64,000 bases of DNA. Origin: Immersiella caudata. Lineage: Eukaryota > Ascomycota > Sordariomycetes > Sordariales > Lasiosphaeriaceae. The translations under genes and the position numbers were made by a program. Shown in pieces: positions 21,593-31,485 of this stretch (positions are counted from its first letter, which is position 1; the number at the start of each line of letters is the position of its first letter). The notes below the pieces were generated by a model. The model saw nothing but the letters and a program-made list of their open reading frames with translations. It was not told where the DNA came from and made no database searches. The stretch lies in contig JAULSU010000007.1 in the NCBI GenBank assembly GCA_030512335.1, positions 186,001 to 250,000 of the forward strand, written 5' to 3'.

Positions 21593-24500
21593 ATGCATCT
21601 CGTTGAGCCAGAAGACGGCGACGCCCAATGGAGAGGAACCAATGGCTCCTCTGTCAAGGAGAACACTCGACCAGCTATACCGACGACCAGTCCGCCAGAT
21701 AAATGCATCCACGAACTTCTAGGACACGCATTCGCGAAATTCCGAGACAAGACTGCCCTGATCTCTGGGGACAGAGCACTCAGCTTCGGCGAGCTCGACT
21801 CGCTCAGCGACCGAATCGCAAAGGCCCTTACCGATCGTGGACTTGGCCATGGAGACCTGATCGGTGTGTCGTTGGCCCGGTCTGTTGAGCTGGTTGCGGC
21901 GTTGATCGCCGTCTTGAAGATCGGTGCGGCCTACGTCCCCATCGATCCGACCCTCCCAGCTGGCCGGATCAACCAGATGCTGGAAGATGCAGATCCAAAA
22001 CTTGTCATTACCGACCCCTCAGCCAAGCCTACCGATGCCCTAGCAGAACCAAAGTTCAGGGGTGTTGCGACTCTTTCCTTGGCCTTCCCCCCAAACGGTG
22101 GGCCTCAGTGTGTGCTTTCGGGGGGCTCCGGGGCGGACACGAAGATCCCAATCCATGTCTCTCCATCCGCCCTGGCCTATGTCATGTACACCTCTGGGTC
22201 CACGGGAAGGCCGAAGGGTGTCGAAGTAACGCACTCCAACGTCGTCAATCTTCTTCGCTCGCTGCAAAAGGATCCGGGTTGCGCGCCGACGGATCGTCTC
22301 CTTGCCATTACCACGGTATCGTTCGATATGTCCTTGGTTGAAATCTTCTTGCCGCTTGTCGCCGGAGCGACGGTCATTTTCGCCGAAGCAAACGACGTCA
22401 GGGACCCCTCGGCGCTGGTTTCACTCATGAAGCGCCATGAGGTGACAATAATGCAAGGGACGCCTGCAATGTGGCAGATGCTGCTTGACAGTGGGTGGAA
22501 AGGGCAGCCGAGACTTCAAAAAGCCTTCTGTGGAGGCGAAGCGCTCTCCCAAACCCTGGCAGAGCGACTCTTGGAATGCTCTGACTCTGTATGGAACATG
22601 TACGGGCCGACCGAGGTGACGGTGTACGCGAGCATCTGGAGGGTGAAGAGTGGAGAGAGTGTCGTGATCGGAAGACCGGTCGAAAACTATCACCTCTACG
22701 TATTGGACGACAATCTCACGCCTGTGGCTGCTGGCTCACCCGGCGAGCTTTGCATTGGAGGGGCTGGCGTGGCAAGGGGATACCGCAACAGAGAGCAGTT
22801 GAGCCGGGAAAAGTTTGTTCGAAATCCCTTTCATGGCGGACTGATGTACCGGACGGGAGATGTTGCCAGGGTTGTCGAGTCGGGCGACTTCACTGTCATG
22901 GGCCGGAAGGATGGACAGGTGAAAGTGCGAGGGTACCGAATCGAAGTTGGTGACATCGAAGCGGCCATTGCACGACACGACGATATATCTGCCGCCGCTG
23001 TGGTCTGCAAGGAAGACCGATTGATTGCCTTCTGCGTGCTCGGGGCGAAGAGAATAGGGAACTTGTCGACACTGGACCGGAGCATGCGCTCATGGCTGAC
23101 TTTGCTGCTCCCTGCGTACATGATACCTTCCTTCTTCATCCAACTGGACAAGTTCCCAGTGACGTCAAACGGAAAGATCGACAGAAAGGCGCTCTCCGAA
23201 CAGGCGCCAGACTTACTGAGAGCCCCAAGGCACCCTCTCGAGTCTACAGCAGTTGACATGGCTGCCGTGATTCTTGAAATCTGGAGAGGGGTACTGGGAC
23301 ACGATAACATCGGGGTCGAGGACAGCTTCTTCGACGTCGGTGGGGACTCTGTTCGCCTTATTCGAGTTCAAAAGAAGATCAGTGAATCCCTTGGTCTCGA
23401 CATCTCGGTGCCAGACCTCTTCGAGCATTTTACTGCCAAGCGACTGGCGGCGCATGTTGCGGGCTCCACGACGGAAGAAACGACCAAAATCCAACCCCTA
23501 GCCAGAATGGGGTCTGGAGCAAGGGACGACATTGCTATTGTGAGCATGGCTTGTCGGCTCCCTGGCGGGGTGTCGACTCCCGAAGAGTTTTGGACTTTGC
23601 TAGAGCGAGGCGGCGACGGCATTACCGAGGTTCCCAAGGAGAGATGGGATGCTGATGCGATTTATGATTCAAGACCAGACGTCGCAGGAAAGTCGTACTG
23701 CAAACACGGTGGTTTTCTTTCGGACGTCGAGTGTTTCGATGCCGGGTTCTTCGGGCTATCGCCTCGCGAGGCGCGCAACCTGGATCCTGCCCAGTATTTG
23801 ATGCTTGAGACGTCATGGGAGGCCTTCGAAAGAGCGGGAAAGACCATGGAGCACCTTCAAGGCAGCAACACAGGCGTTTTTGTCGGGACAAGTAACATCC
23901 TCGGCCACCTCGCCATCAACAACACCGGCCAGAACCTGTCAGATCTCGACGGATACAAGGTCACTGGCACTGCTGGAGGCACGATGTCCGGCCGCATATC
24001 CTACCACTTCGGCCTTGAGGGCCCAGCGATGACGGTCGACACTGCTTGTTCATCCTCGCTAGTGGCGACACATCTGGCTTGTTCCGCGCTGCGACAGGGC
24101 GAATGCGATCTTGCGTTGGCTGGTGGAGTGAGCCTGATGCTGAATCCAGGGTTGCACGTGGAGTTCTCCCGACTCCAAGGAATGTCTCCGGACGGAAGGT
24201 GTCGTGCCTTTTCTGCAGACACAGAGGGCACGGGATGGTCCGAGGGATCCGCGGTAGTGGTGCTCAAGCGCTTGTACGATGCTCAACGTGACGGCGATAC
24301 CATTCACGGTGTGATCCGAGGGAGTGCTGTCAACCACGACGGCCGCAGCGCCAGCTTGACAACCCCCAGTGGTTCCGCGCAACGGCGTTTGGTTCAGACG
24401 GCGCTATCTGCGGCTAGGCTGGAGCCGAAACATGTTGATTATGTGGAGGCGCACGGAACCGGGACGAAACTCGGCGATCCTATCGAAGCTACGGCACTCA

Positions 24501-27500
24501 GCGCCGTGTTTGGCCCTGGCCGTGTGGCCGAACGACCCCTTCTCGTCGGCTCTGTCAAGTCCAACGTTGGCCATACCCAAGCCGCGGCGGGGCTTGTGGG
24601 GCTGTTGAAGGTTGTGCTGGCGATGAAGCACTCAATGTTGCCCCAAACCCTCCACATCTCAAAGCCCACTGCCGCGGTCGACTGGCAACACGCCAACATG
24701 ACGCCGGTGATAGACAAGCGTTCTTGGATTCCGCAAGAGAACCAACCGCGCCGAGCCGGCGTAAGCGCCTTTGGGATCGGGGGCACAAACGCCCATGTCA
24801 TCGTCGAAGAGCCATCGAGGCACCACACCAACGGTCGAACAGCAGCCCAACTCCCCCCGACTCTGCCTTTTCTTCTTTCTGGAGACTCTGACGAAGCTCT
24901 GCGAGCTCAAGCTAAGAGGATCTCTCGCCATGTTGGTACGACCGCGGACAGTCTCGGCGATGTTGCGTACTCGTTGGCGACGAAGCGCAGCCACCTTCGG
25001 AAGCGAGTCGTCTTGATGGCGAGGGAAGAAGAGGAACTCTTGGGCAAGTTGAATACGATTGCGCATCAGAACACATTTGAAAGGCCTGCGGAAACGCGGT
25101 TAGCGATGCTCTTCACGGGCCAGGGGAGCCAGTATCCTGGCATGGGGAAGGAGCTGGCGACCACTCACCCGGTATTTGCAGACGCCATTCAGGACATCGC
25201 GGCACACTTTGACAGCGAGGTTGAAGCGCCTCTTCTTTCCGTAATGTGGTCGGAGCCCGGAAGCGCAGCGGCCGCCTTGCTCGACAGGACCGACTTCGCC
25301 CAACCCGCGCTGTTCACTTTGGAGCTGGCCCTGTGGCGTCTGTGGCAGAGCTTGGGGGTGACAGCCGACTTTGCTGTCGGTCACAGCCTTGGTGAACTGG
25401 CTGCTGCGCATGTGGCGGGAGTTCTCGATCTGTCAGATGCTTGTCGGCTTGTTGCGGCGCGCGGGAGGCTCATGCAGGCTCAGACGGGTGACTACGCCAT
25501 GGTGTCGCTCGAGGCGACCTCTTCGGAAGCAGCCGACGCGATCCAGCAGCTGAAGAAGGGACATGAGGTCGAAGTTGCTCTGCAGAACACTCCGACTCAA
25601 ACAGTCGTCTCTGGTGTGCGGGAGGCCGTCGAAGAACTTGCCGAGGCTTTCGCTGCACAAGGGCGCAAGACAAAGACGATTGTTGAAGGCCACGCATTTC
25701 ATTCTCGCTTCCTAGACGGCGGGGTCGAACATTTCCGGGAAGTCGCAAAGACAGTGCGCTTCAGAGAGCCCCGTCTGAGGCTCATCAGCAGCGTCACCGG
25801 GAGGGAGGTCGGACCTGGAGAAATGGAGGACGCAGAATACTGGGTCAGACAGATGCGAGACCCCGTTCTTTTTGTCGACGCTGTCCGGACGCTGGGAAGG
25901 AACAAAGTGAATGTCTTTCTTGAGCTTGGGCCGCAAAAAATGCTGTGTGGGTTGGCCGTGTCATGTTTCGCCGGGGATGGAAAGAGCGAGGAGGCCCTCT
26001 GGCTGCATTCCCTCGCATCAAGCAAAGACGCCGCGCTGCCCTTCCAACACGCCATTTCCCACCTCCATATGCGCGGCATACGAATCGACTGGGAAGAATA
26101 TTTCCGACCCTTTGGCTGTCAATCGGTGCAGCTACCTACCTACGCTTTTCAGCGCAACCCCGTTCTCCGGCGCCCCGACGAAGACGCTCCAAAGAGCGAC
26201 TCCGACGACATGGCGCACCAGGCGCAAAGGCGCGATGTCTCGAATCTCCAGTTCAATTTCACGTGGCGCGTTACACCACTGCCCACCGAGGTCGTCCGAG
26301 GTCCTGTGGCAGTGATGGATTTTGGGGACAAGCACGAGTCACAACTGGCGAAAACCTTTTGTGATTTTGTCGCCGAGAGCTGCGACTTCGAGGCCAATAC
26401 TGTCGAACGACTCGAAGATGTCATGGGCCATCACAAAGCGGTGCTCTGCTTCTGGGACTCGGAGGCTGATCCCATTCAACAAACGCAACGGCTTGTGCCT
26501 CTCGCGTTAGCTCAGCTGAAGTACGCCGCCCGCGCGCAAGTCCTGACCCCCATAATTTGGATCACCAAGCATGCGATCAGTATCGCCAACCCATCGGATA
26601 ACGTCAGCCTTAAGCCCGGAGTCGGACCGGTGCTTTGGGGTTTATTACGGGCTGCGAGGAGCGAACACCCAGAGCTTCGACTGCGAGCTATTGACTTGGC
26701 TGAAGATCTCTGCAACCCCGCGACGCTTGAGCATGTGGTATTCCAACCCCTCGCTCGGGAGTGCGCTATTCGCGGGGACGATGTCTGGATGCCCGCCTTA
26801 CAGCGAATGCCGCAGTTACCGGTGCTGGCCGCTGGCCGCCCTATGGTCAGGTCGGATGGCGCTGTGCTGATAACAGGTGGCCTCGGGTACCTTGGGTCAC
26901 AAGCGGCGCGGTGGCTTGCCAAAGAACATGGAATTCGAGATCTTGTGCTTGTGTCCCGCCAAGGCATGGGAACGCCGGGCGCTGACATCCTCGTCGGCGA
27001 ACTGAGCGGATTGGGCGTCAATGTCACCGTGCTGAACAACGACATCACCAACCAGCAGGGTGTCAATGTAATCACGGCTAATTTCAGCAATACCCGACCT
27101 CTTCGAGGCATCATCCACGCCGCTGGTGTCTCGGATCCTGGTATTCTGTCGTCGATGACACCGGAGCGATTTGAGACAACTCTTGCACCCAAAGTCCACG
27201 GCGCTTGGCTATTGCACTTGGCTACTTCTAGCATGGACTTGGACATGTTCGTCATGTTCTCATCAATCTCCGGGGTCATTGGTATGCCAGGCCTAGCCAA
27301 CTACGCCGCCGCCAACGCTTTCCTGGATGCACTGGCTCACTATCGGCGAGGCAGAGGGCTGCCTGGCACTTCCATAGCCTATGGAACATGGGCCGGAGAT
27401 GGGGGCATGGCTTCAAAACTCTCATCTGCCGCTGACTCCTTCCTAGCTCGCTTCGGCCTCGATCCATTGGCTCCTGAGGATGGGCTTGCAATCCTTGACC

Positions 27501-29221
27501 GCGCCGTGAGACTCGGGCTACCCCTGACCGTTGGTGCTGCTCTGGATCTGAATCGGCTTAGAGCCTTTTTTGAGAGCCAGGGATACTCGGTACCACGAGA
27601 GCTGCAGCATCTGCTCAAAGAAGGCTCGAAAAAGAGAAAGAAGCAATCAACAACAACGCCGGATCAGCCCAACCCCACCCAATTGAAGACAATGGTAGAG
27701 GCGGCGTCGAAGACTGAGCAATTCAACATTGTTCTACGTACAGTTCAGAGCGTTGTCGCCAAGGTCCTAGGATTTACCCATCCATCAGAGGTTGATGTCG
27801 ACCGGCCTCTCCAGGAAATTGGCGTCGACTCGTTGGCTTCTGTCCAAGTCCGCAACCAATTGGCCGCGTCGACAGGCCTGAAGCTTCCGCCAAATATCGT
27901 CTCTTCGCACAACGACCTGCGTTCACTCACTGGCACCATCTTGCCTTCCATGGGCCGGCCTATTCCACAGAAGGCCGAGAGTTCCGAGTCAGCCAAGCTA
28001 AAGTCAGCAGAGACAGATGTGGTGTTGGACAGAGCGGCGATACTGAAAGGATGTCTTGACAGCTCCATACAGTTTACAAACGTTTACCAATGGCATGGTC
28101 GTCCTGAGCAGCCAGCGCACGTCTTCATCACCGGCGCCACGGGATTCATGGGTCTTTTTATCCTGCACCGGATCCTCGAACAAGGCCTAATAGTCTCCTG
28201 TCTTGTTCGCGCAGCGACCCATTCAGCTGCCTTCGACCGCATCGCCGCGAACCTCCGTGCCTTTGGCCTATGGTCGCCTTCCTATGCCAAGCTCATCCAC
28301 CCACTCCCAGGCAATGTTTCCAAGCCGTTCCTAGGTCTATCCAAGGAAGACTTCGACAACCTCGCGTTACGAGCTGATGCAATCGTGCACGCCGCTGGCC
28401 TTGTCGACTGGCTCCGCCCACTTGAGGCGTACGTAGGACCCAACATCATCTCCGCGCACGAGGTGCTTCGACTTGCTTCGCATGGCCGCCCCAAGGTAGT
28501 CCATCTCATATCAACAATCTCGACTCTTCCCAAGCACAAGGGCATGGACCTCACCGAGCTGGACATGGAATACGGCTACGGTACCTCGAAGTACATAGCA
28601 GAGCAACTCTTCTCGGCTGCGCGCTGGCGCGGCGCCAAGACCTGCGTGTATCGTCTTCCGTACATCACCGCCTGCAGCGAAACCGGCCAGTATCGCAGAG
28701 ACCGCGGAGACTTCCTCCACAGTCTGATCGTAGGCTCCCTTAAGCTGGGAGCCTACCCTTCTCTCAACGCAGACATGAGCGCGGTGCTGCCGGTGGACTA
28801 CCTTGCCAAGGTCATCAGCAAGATCGTCACCTACGATTACGAAAGCCGCATCGGGAAGGAGTGGGACTTTCAGAACAGCAACGCTTTGAGCGTCTCCCAA
28901 TTCTTCGAGACGGTTGGGAGGGTTGGCGGCCAGGGCATGTACTTCCGCCTTTCTGATCGTGGCGGGGGAATGGTCGAGCTGCCGTTCGGAGAGTGGATGG
29001 ATAAGGTGAAGGAGTACGTCAAGGAGTACCCGGAGAGCAGGCTAGCGAAGATTGCACCAGTGTTGGAGAATTTCACGGGAGAGAATGCCGCGTCAATGTT
29101 CAAGGCGGAGATGGTGGGAACGAATGCGCACTTTGATAGGATGTTTACGATACCGTTGCTGGGCGAGGAGTTTGTGACGAAGTATCTGGGGGTCATTCGT
29201 GAGAGGGGGTGGGTTTACTGA
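21593..29221 (+). CDS. swnK: NRPS-PKS hybrid synthetase A-T-KS-AT-KR-T-R (SwnK-type)
   Basis: One uninterrupted exon, 2542 residues from the Met at 21593. Domains by motif: adenylation (about 45-540; YTSGSTGRPKG near 199, MYGPTEVTVYAS, MYRTGD, SNGKIDR near 526); thiolation (GGDSVRL, Ser near 584); ketosynthase (644-1070; DTACSSS near 817, EAHGTGT, KSNVGHTQAAAG); acyltransferase (1170-1470; GHSLGE near 1264, HAFH, which suggests malonyl-CoA); ketoreductase (GGLGYLG near 1761, NYAAANAFLD near 1904); second thiolation (GVDSLASVQ near 2079); terminal thioester reductase (TGATGFMG near 2176, YGYGTSKYIAEQ). No condensation, dehydratase, methyltransferase or enoylreductase domain. This order matches SwnK, the swainsonine synthetase, which loads L-pipecolate, extends it once with malonyl-CoA and releases it reductively for cyclisation. 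Swainsonine inhibits alpha-mannosidases. All catalytic motifs look intact. Function is inferred from architecture and neighbours. Confidence 0.93.
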   Translation: MHLVEPEDGDAQWRGTNGSSVKENTRPAIPTTSPPDKCIHELLGHAFAKFRDKTALISGDRALSFGELDSLSDRIAKALTDRGLGHGDLIGVSLARSVELVAALIAVLKIGAAYVPIDPTLPAGRINQMLEDADPKLVITDPSAKPTDALAEPKFRGVATLSLAFPPNGGPQCVLSGGSGADTKIPIHVSPSALAYVMYTSGSTGRPKGVEVTHSNVVNLLRSLQKDPGCAPTDRLLAITTVSFDMSLVEIFLPLVAGATVIFAEANDVRDPSALVSLMKRHEVTIMQGTPAMWQMLLDSGWKGQPRLQKAFCGGEALSQTLAERLLECSDSVWNMYGPTEVTVYASIWRVKSGESVVIGRPVENYHLYVLDDNLTPVAAGSPGELCIGGAGVARGYRNREQLSREKFVRNPFHGGLMYRTGDVARVVESGDFTVMGRKDGQVKVRGYRIEVGDIEAAIARHDDISAAAVVCKEDRLIAFCVLGAKRIGNLSTLDRSMRSWLTLLLPAYMIPSFFIQLDKFPVTSNGKIDRKALSEQAPDLLRAPRHPLESTAVDMAAVILEIWRGVLGHDNIGVEDSFFDVGGDSVRLIRVQKKISESLGLDISVPDLFEHFTAKRLAAHVAGSTTEETTKIQPLARMGSGARDDIAIVSMACRLPGGVSTPEEFWTLLERGGDGITEVPKERWDADAIYDSRPDVAGKSYCKHGGFLSDVECFDAGFFGLSPREARNLDPAQYLMLETSWEAFERAGKTMEHLQGSNTGVFVGTSNILGHLAINNTGQNLSDLDGYKVTGTAGGTMSGRISYHFGLEGPAMTVDTACSSSLVATHLACSALRQGECDLALAGGVSLMLNPGLHVEFSRLQGMSPDGRCRAFSADTEGTGWSEGSAVVVLKRLYDAQRDGDTIHGVIRGSAVNHDGRSASLTTPSGSAQRRLVQTALSAARLEPKHVDYVEAHGTGTKLGDPIEATALSAVFGPGRVAERPLLVGSVKSNVGHTQAAAGLVGLLKVVLAMKHSMLPQTLHISKPTAAVDWQHANMTPVIDKRSWIPQENQPRRAGVSAFGIGGTNAHVIVEEPSRHHTNGRTAAQLPPTLPFLLSGDSDEALRAQAKRISRHVGTTADSLGDVAYSLATKRSHLRKRVVLMAREEEELLGKLNTIAHQNTFERPAETRLAMLFTGQGSQYPGMGKELATTHPVFADAIQDIAAHFDSEVEAPLLSVMWSEPGSAAAALLDRTDFAQPALFTLELALWRLWQSLGVTADFAVGHSLGELAAAHVAGVLDLSDACRLVAARGRLMQAQTGDYAMVSLEATSSEAADAIQQLKKGHEVEVALQNTPTQTVVSGVREAVEELAEAFAAQGRKTKTIVEGHAFHSRFLDGGVEHFREVAKTVRFREPRLRLISSVTGREVGPGEMEDAEYWVRQMRDPVLFVDAVRTLGRNKVNVFLELGPQKMLCGLAVSCFAGDGKSEEALWLHSLASSKDAALPFQHAISHLHMRGIRIDWEEYFRPFGCQSVQLPTYAFQRNPVLRRPDEDAPKSDSDDMAHQAQRRDVSNLQFNFTWRVTPLPTEVVRGPVAVMDFGDKHESQLAKTFCDFVAESCDFEANTVERLEDVMGHHKAVLCFWDSEADPIQQTQRLVPLALAQLKYAARAQVLTPIIWITKHAISIANPSDNVSLKPGVGPVLWGLLRAARSEHPELRLRAIDLAEDLCNPATLEHVVFQPLARECAIRGDDVWMPALQRMPQLPVLAAGRPMVRSDGAVLITGGLGYLGSQAARWLAKEHGIRDLVLVSRQGMGTPGADILVGELSGLGVNVTVLNNDITNQQGVNVITANFSNTRPLRGIIHAAGVSDPGILSSMTPERFETTLAPKVHGAWLLHLATSSMDLDMFVMFSSISGVIGMPGLANYAAANAFLDALAHYRRGRGLPGTSIAYGTWAGDGGMASKLSSAADSFLARFGLDPLAPEDGLAILDRAVRLGLPLTVGAALDLNRLRAFFESQGYSVPRELQHLLKEGSKKRKKQSTTTPDQPNPTQLKTMVEAASKTEQFNIVLRTVQSVVAKVLGFTHPSEVDVDRPLQEIGVDSLASVQVRNQLAASTGLKLPPNIVSSHNDLRSLTGTILPSMGRPIPQKAESSESAKLKSAETDVVLDRAAILKGCLDSSIQFTNVYQWHGRPEQPAHVFITGATGFMGLFILHRILEQGLIVSCLVRAATHSAAFDRIAANLRAFGLWSPSYAKLIHPLPGNVSKPFLGLSKEDFDNLALRADAIVHAAGLVDWLRPLEAYVGPNIISAHEVLRLASHGRPKVVHLISTISTLPKHKGMDLTELDMEYGYGTSKYIAEQLFSAARWRGAKTCVYRLPYITACSETGQYRRDRGDFLHSLIVGSLKLGAYPSLNADMSAVLPVDYLAKVISKIVTYDYESRIGKEWDFQNSNALSVSQFFETVGRVGGQGMYFRLSDRGGGMVELPFGEWMDKVKEYVKEYPESRLAKIAPVLENFTGENAASMFKAEMVGTNAHFDRMFTIPLLGEEFVTKYLGVIRERGWVY

Positions 29222-29421
29222 TTGCCAGCTCTTCTTCTCGTTTGATGTGGTTTGGGCAGGACAGCGGTTGTTGGGTTAGGTGCTACAGATATTGTTGGTT
29301 TTCAGTGTTCTGATTACTGTTTGGAAAGCGGTTATCGTAGCGTTCAGGGTGAATTTGAGTACTTGTTCATGATACCTCTGTTTGGGGTTTAGTCTTCATG
29401 GCTTTCAGTCATGAATGAACG

Positions 29422-30538
29422 CTACGTATGTGATACCTCTGCTCCCCACTGCTTCCAGGCTATATACACCTGGATGGCCGTGCCGATACTCGATATGAAG
29501 CCGAAGGTAATTGTGAGGATGATCACCAAGACGGCTGTCCAGACCGTGTACCATTGCACTGGATGGCGGGAGTCGTGCCACAACTGCCATATTGACTGGG
29601 GTCGAGCCTCATTGTAAACCTGCTTTAGCATGACAAGCCGGTCGTGCCAGAAGGGGAAGTTCTCAAACTGCCTTGCCTCGGTTCCAAGTATGCCGCACTT
29701 GATGAGGTGGCAGTCGAGTTGTGAAGGTGACGCTCGGTCGAGTTTCTTGAACCAGGCTGGTGTGTTCTTTTTGTCTTGCGGGAACAAAAGGGCTAGAGTT
29801 CGGAGAGTTTCGTCTACGAACCCGGGCGGGTAGAGATCGCTGTTTCCGTGTCAGGAGTTGTTTTCCGTTGGGGATTAATGCGTACCTGTGCTTCTGAGCC
29901 TTCAGAAACGCCGCGTGGGCAAAGACCAGCACGACTCTATCATCACTTTTTAGTTTGAGGTGGTCAAGCAAGTTATCAGTCCACTTGATCTCTATCCCAG
30001 CGATTCTCTCCAGATTCCGTCCGTTGAAGTTCTTCTCCAACTTCATCCGCTCGTGGCCCAGTCGAGATGGCTGTCCAAAGCATGACTGCACAAATTCTCG
30101 GAGGGTGCCGGATTCCCATTCAACACTTCCGCCAAAGGGATCTTGCTCCACCTCGCCAACTTTCATCATCAAGACCAGTCTGGTGACGAGGTTGATGGAC
30201 TTTTGGTGCTTCGCTTGCTCGTCTGGGCCTAGTGTGGTGCATATTTGTTCAAGGAGCTCCTTACGGTGGAGATTCTTGCGTAGCAGCCCGGCGACATCGG
30301 CGGCATGTGCATGGGTATCGACGGAAAGAGCTGAGGGAAGCTGGTTGAAGAGACGACATTGCCTTGTGTAGTAGCCGTTCTCGGAAAAATGTTCGTCGTA
30401 AAAATGGTTAAGCGATGGTTGGGAGGGGAAGCCGAATGGCGTAGTGTGAATGTCCCAGAGGCGTTCAGCAACGAGAGCTCTTGATGTTTTTGGAACCGCC
30501 TTGTCCAGCGATTGATCCAGGATGTCGAAGCTCGCCAT
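29422..30538 (-). CDS. Conserved fungal protein with C-terminal transmembrane segments
   Basis: Exons 29886-30538 and 29422-29839 around a 46-bp intron (GTACGC..ACAG), 356 residues. The N-terminal 290 residues are soluble and Leu/Lys-rich with no domain I can name. The C-terminus has FPFWHDRLVMLKQVYNEARP followed by a long hydrophobic segment (WTAVLVIILTITFGFISSIG) and a short cytosolic tail. This membrane-tail module, preceded by an RL..L...F/Y.EA.P motif, recurs in uncharacterised fungal proteins. The minus orientation, converging on the hybrid synthetase (200 bp between stops), marks the right border of the cluster. No function assigned. Confidence 0.75.
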
Positions 30539-31485
30539 TTTGAGGATGAATCAATCAATCAGGCTAAAGTGGAACGGCCTGACCGTTCCTGTGAAGATGG
30601 CATTAGGAATTCTGGTTTTAAACTTGCCATTATGAGCATCGCGGATGGGCGGTGAGGCTCTTGGGCGTTGAGCCGCAGTTTGCATGGTCGCGGGCTTCGC
30701 GTCAGGGGTTGAGTGTGGTTCGGGCCGAATGACGACGACACGTTACTTCGCTGAGGGTTTCTCCGCTGCCCTGGAGTAAGCCCCGCTGCTATGACGCCTG
30801 CAAACCTCTGCCTTGAAGCTTAACAGTGGGCCCGTGCTCGCTTTGGTGTCTCCTTCCCTCTCTTGCCATGAGTGCACGGGCCAACAGGTTGCCTGACCTT
30901 CGACTGGCCCGGAGAATTTCCCTCTCGACGCCTCACTTTTCTGCTCCCAATCGGTGAAATCGCGGCCACTCCTGAATCGGCTCGATCTCCGAGCATCCAA
31001 GATTTGGTGTGACCTTTTGCGGCCGCTATCACCAAGACGCTGACTTCCTGTCGCAAATACCGCTTTTTTTGTTCGCTCTCGCTTACGCCAAGCACACCGA
31101 GAACTGTGCCACAGAGGAGCTGGCGATAATGTCAGATCACGGAGCCACCCCCCTGCCGCCTCCGGTACCTTACAGCCAGATGACCCGCAGGCAACCCCCG
31201 ACAGCCATGTCACCACACTGCGCGCCCAACGAAGCAAATGTCCGCTGGCGGCCAAATCCCTCGTCTTTCGATGTGCCTCAGCTCGTTCGCCCTGATCTTC
31301 GTTCGGGCGCCGCGAAGCTTCATGATCTCATGTCTCGCTTGGGCTCGGCTTGAATCATGTTTTTGAAGAATTCGGCCTTATTTTCACCATTTGCACGTCT
31401 CAACAGCTGCCACGTTTTGGTCGTTGACGCGGCGCACCCTCATGTGACATCTTCCCCCCGCAACCAATGCTAAGCAGCCTGAATC
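30539..31485. other. Intergenic between divergent genes
   Basis: 0.95 kb holding the promoters of the membrane-tail protein and the trypsin/F-box gene. Open frames such as 31009-31353 plus have no recognisable domain. Confidence 0.4.

Noticed and set aside
26200..26860. Dehydratase domain between AT and KR of the hybrid
   Set aside because: No HxxxGxxxxP motif; the stretch reads as the structural half of the ketoreductase.
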